From NCBI GenBank assembly GCA_019747895.1, contig JAIEQF010000013.1, forward strand, positions 1-64,000: a DNA stretch of 64,000 nucleotides, in the 5' to 3' direction. This document shows positions 63,252-64,000 of the stretch, in pieces. The translations under genes and the position numbers were made by a program. Numbering within the stretch: position 1 is the stretch's first letter; each line of letters starts with the position of its first letter. Below the pieces are notes generated by a model. It was not told where the DNA came from, made no database searches, and was given only the letters and a program-made list of their open reading frames with translations. The stretch comes from Chthoniobacterales bacterium. GTDB taxonomy: Bacteria > Verrucomicrobiota > Verrucomicrobiia > Chthoniobacterales > UBA6821.

Positions 63252-64000
63252 ATGAGCTCCATTAAACTTTTCATTCCAGGACCTGTTGAGGTTTCTCAAA
63301 AAACGCGAGAGGCTTTTGCAAGGCCGATCATAGGGCATCGGGGTAATGAATTTCAAAAACTCTATGCTTCATGCCAGCCGCGGCTTCAGGAATTGTTTGG
63401 GACGAAGCAGCCCGTCTTTATTTCCACCTCGTCGGCATGGGGCGTGATGGAAGGAGCGTTGAGGAATTTAGTGAAGGGAAAGGTTCTCAATTGCATGAAT
63501 GGAGCTTTCTCAGACAAATGGTTTGATGTCACACAGCGATGTGGCTATGAAGCAGAGAAGCTTCAAGTCGATTGGGGAAAACCGATCGCAGCTGAGCTTC
63601 TTGAACAGCGGCTGCAGGAAGGAGGAGTCGATCTTGTCACGTTAATCCACAATGAAACCTCAACTGGCGTGATGAGTGATTTGCAAGCGCTGGCCGCAGT
63701 GATGAAAAAATTTCCGGAGGTGTTGTGGGTTGTAGATACAGTCTCTTCTTTTTCAACGATGCCGATTCCGATGGATGAACTTGGCATCGATGTCATGTTG
63801 ACCGGCTGTCAAAAGGCGCTGGCCTTACCTCCAGGGATGGCACTCTTTTCTGTTTCAGAAAAAGCGATGGCTCGTGCTGCCACGGTTAAAGGACGTGGTT
63901 ACTATTTTGATTTCCTCGAGTTTCAAAAAAATCATGAAGGGAACATGACGCCTAGCACGCCTTCCGTCAGTCACATCTACGCGCTAGAGTCGAAGCTCGA
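63252..64000 (+). CDS. Class V aminotransferase, 3-prime end outside window
   Basis: The visible 249 residues open LFIPGPVEVSQKTREA and have ARPIIGHRGNEFQKLY, STSSAWGVMEGALRNL, HNETSTGV, VVDTVSSFSTMPIPMDELG and LTGCQKALALPPGMALFSVS, where Lys in GCQKAL is the PLP-binding residue. This is the serine-pyruvate/alanine-glyoxylate and phosphoserine aminotransferase-like branch (SgaA/AGXT type). The reading frame is open to the window edge. The ATG follows a heptamer array. Confidence 0.9.
   Translation, partial: MSSIKLFIPGPVEVSQKTREAFARPIIGHRGNEFQKLYASCQPRLQELFGTKQPVFISTSSAWGVMEGALRNLVKGKVLNCMNGAFSDKWFDVTQRCGYEAEKLQVDWGKPIAAELLEQRLQEGGVDLVTLIHNETSTGVMSDLQALAAVMKKFPEVLWVVDTVSSFSTMPIPMDELGIDVMLTGCQKALALPPGMALFSVSEKAMARAATVKGRGYYFDFLEFQKNHEGNMTPSTPSVSHIYALESKL

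Noticed and set aside
63017-63274. 85-codon open frame across repeat copy G
   Set aside because: It is made of the palindromic element and heptamers and shows no independent coding signal.

Overview
Organism. The window looks like a chromosomal segment of a member of the Verrucomicrobiota or a close relative in the PVC group, of moderate GC (mid-forties per cent, estimated by eye). The clue is a large conserved protein at 1230-2663 with a block (motif GPPNHHEYQ) that I associate with Verrucomicrobiota; this rests on memory, not on a search. Housekeeping content (YceD-rpmF-plsX-fabH order, uppS, mfd, guaA, mutS, pyrG, SurA-like chaperone, a glycosyltransferase of the LPS-core type) fits a didermic bacterium. 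Several proteins look made for a host: a secreted protein with a PI3/4-kinase-like core, Ser-rich proteins with paired hydrophobic segments, one protein carrying paired SILK and RVxF-type motifs, and a CesT-like small protein. No secretion apparatus is in the window, so host association is an inference.

Layout. 1-9.4 kb: initiator tRNA, Rsm22-like methyltransferase, conserved verrucomicrobial protein, xerC-like recombinase, LPS-type glycosyltransferase, exported phosphatase-fold protein, tatA, a ParE/RelE-type toxin-antitoxin pair, tyrS. 9.6-19.2 kb: SILK/RVxF protein, PHP phosphoesterase, DUF1802 protein, membrane-active-looking protein, pyrG, CesT-like protein, speA, gcvT. 19.2-26.5 kb: repeat/MITE/IS1595 debris, M1 peptidase, SprT-like protein, then three related secreted proteins with a hipBA module set between the second and third. 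26.5-35.3 kb: thiC, a MITE lying inside a larger inverted repeat, acyl-CoA dehydrogenase-like protein, MFS transporter, beta-glucosidase, tRNA-Tyr, and an IS630 copy that has clipped the end of an already frameshifted secreted-protein gene. 35.5-49.4 kb: secreted repeat protein, fabD, vapBC, rmuC, PIG-L deacetylase, membrane-active-looking protein, thiG, mutS, the large kinase-like secreted protein. 49.4-64 kb: guaA, coaD, YceD-rpmF-plsX-fabH, purA, prmA, uppS-pabC-like-mfd-SurA-like run and a class V aminotransferase cut by the window edge.

Most striking feature. Seven full copies of a palindromic element of about 120-145 bp (one enlarged to about 235 bp) are scattered through the window, mostly starting at the stop codon of a gene. 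The core is shared, but the outer arms differ from copy to copy and are complementary within each copy, so that the right arm often repeats, in inverted form, the local 3-prime end of the upstream gene. One copy lies in frame inside the 1230-2663 gene and one abuts the purA start codon. A second layer of repeats, short tandem arrays of 7- to 9-mers with small perfect hairpins, occupies the leaders of many housekeeping genes, where ribosome-binding sites are weak or absent.
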